Positions 62,869-64,000 of a stretch of DNA of 64,000 nt are shown in pieces. Each line of letters begins with the position of its first letter. The first letter of the stretch is position 1. The DNA is from Nymphaea colorata (Eukaryota > Streptophyta > Magnoliopsida > Nymphaeales > Nymphaeaceae), in assembly GCF_008831285.2 (NCBI RefSeq), contig NC_045138.2, positions 1,375,143-1,439,142 on the forward strand, written 5' to 3'. The notes below the pieces were generated by a model that worked only from the letters and a program-made list of their open reading frames with translations, had not been told where the DNA came from and made no database searches. Both the position numbers and the translations under genes were made by a program.

Positions 62869-63518
62869 CTTGAACTATTAATTTACTTGATCGTAGGTTA
62901 CCAATTAGGTTTACGACAAAATCTAGAAATTCCATCATCAAAGTACTTGTACAGGATAAATCTCAACAAAGAGCTAGGATAATAGCAGCAGGTGACTGAA
63001 TTTTGCAGCTCTTTGCATAAAATTATTGACTTTAGAAATATGGTAATATGTAGAAGAAAAAATTATTCCAAGCACCCTTTGTTTTAAAGAGAAGAGGATG
63101 GGTTATTTATTTACAGGCAGAAGCAAATTGAAAGCTAAATAGTGATAGTTCTTAAGATTCTTCAAAAATAATTAGTGTTCATAAACATATTAGAAGGTTC
63201 ACATTTTGTTTAAAATACTTGTTAAGACGAATTTTAACAACTCTAATTTTTATCCCTTACCTAAGTGGTGTAGTATCTACCAAATACACACACATACACA
63301 CAATGGTGACTATTTATCCAGAGTTAGTTCACTTATGAAGGCCACTTAATCTTTTGTGATAGGCCCTTGAAAGCAAAAACAAGAAGAAAAAAGTGAGGGG
63401 TCATTGTTGTCATTTAGTATTAGCTACATTTTTTGTCATTTTTTTCTCAACCATCCACCATGATGATTAGACAGTTTAACTAAGTTGGATGACTTCATAT
63501 ATATATATATATATATAT

Positions 63519-63690
<172 letters not shown>

Positions 63691-64000
63691 GGTACAATTT
63701 TTGCCAGCAGTTAAAGTAACACAACCAAAAGACTTGTGGGTCAAAGCATTGTACAACAAACTCAGGTTCCAAACTCAGGTGGTATGTCAGAAGAACAGAT
63801 CTTGGTATGTACTTTGCATGCAACACAAGGAGACGCCTGCTTGCCTTGCAATGCAGATGTGCTTCAATCACAAGCAATTCAACAAAAAGAAAGAAGAGGG
63901 AAAGAAAAAAACAAGTGGATTGGCAGTCTATGCTTTCTTTTTCTTTTATCTTGTTTGACTGCTTGCCCCCCAAACTTTCTTTAGCCAAATTTAAGCTTTT

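Overview
This window is nuclear DNA from a flowering plant. It holds five protein-coding genes. Four of them are split by many GT-AG introns, and one intron is probably GC-AG. The families are plant-typical: an RGI/RCH1-type LRR receptor kinase, a MIKC* MADS-box factor, a cyanobacterial-like peroxiredoxin-like protein, a plant/fungal DUF218 membrane protein and a TRM11 tRNA methyltransferase. Non-coding DNA is AT-rich and full of (TA)n, (CT)n and (GT)n microsatellites and small non-autonomous transposons. The species cannot be fixed from sequence alone. The first half of the receptor-kinase exon is richer in C/G at third codon positions than its 3' part, which occurs in monocots and some early-diverging angiosperms but is not diagnostic.

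Layout. Positions 1-12500 hold no convincing gene. They contain repeats: GC-ended/AT-core dispersed elements, a hAT-like MITE, a LINE 3' scrap, a PIF/Harbinger-like MITE with TTA target duplication and internal tandem repeats, and a foldback element. The RGI-type receptor kinase lies at 12989-16628 (+, 2 exons). Positions 16629-24870 are intergenic. The peroxiredoxin-like gene lies at 24871-33802 (-, 9 small exons, 187 aa over 8.9 kb); a decayed Ty1/copia pol sits in one intron and a hAT-type MITE in another. Positions 33803-38060 are the divergent promoter region and the probable non-coding 5' exon of the MADS gene. The AGL30/65-type MADS gene lies at 38061-46698 (+, 11 exons in the preferred model, including 16-nt and 19-nt micro-exons). 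The DUF218 gene lies at 49543-53013 (+, 3 exons). TRM11 lies at 55450-62017 (+, 6 exons). The right end is microsatellite-rich and closes with a perfect 28-bp inverted repeat around a long (TA)n tract.

The genes do not form a pathway; this is an ordinary stretch of plant chromosome with unrelated neighbours. All exon models were built by hand from splice signals, reading-frame continuity and recalled family conservation; no alignment or transcript evidence was available. I found no wholly new system. The points most worth following are: a roughly 380-bp hAT-type MITE family with 8-bp target duplications in introns of two genes here; the splice peculiarities of the MADS gene; the tandem 25-bp repeat that triplicates a candidate 5'UTR splice donor; the internally repetitive MITE at 8.4-9.0 kb; and the terminal palindrome.
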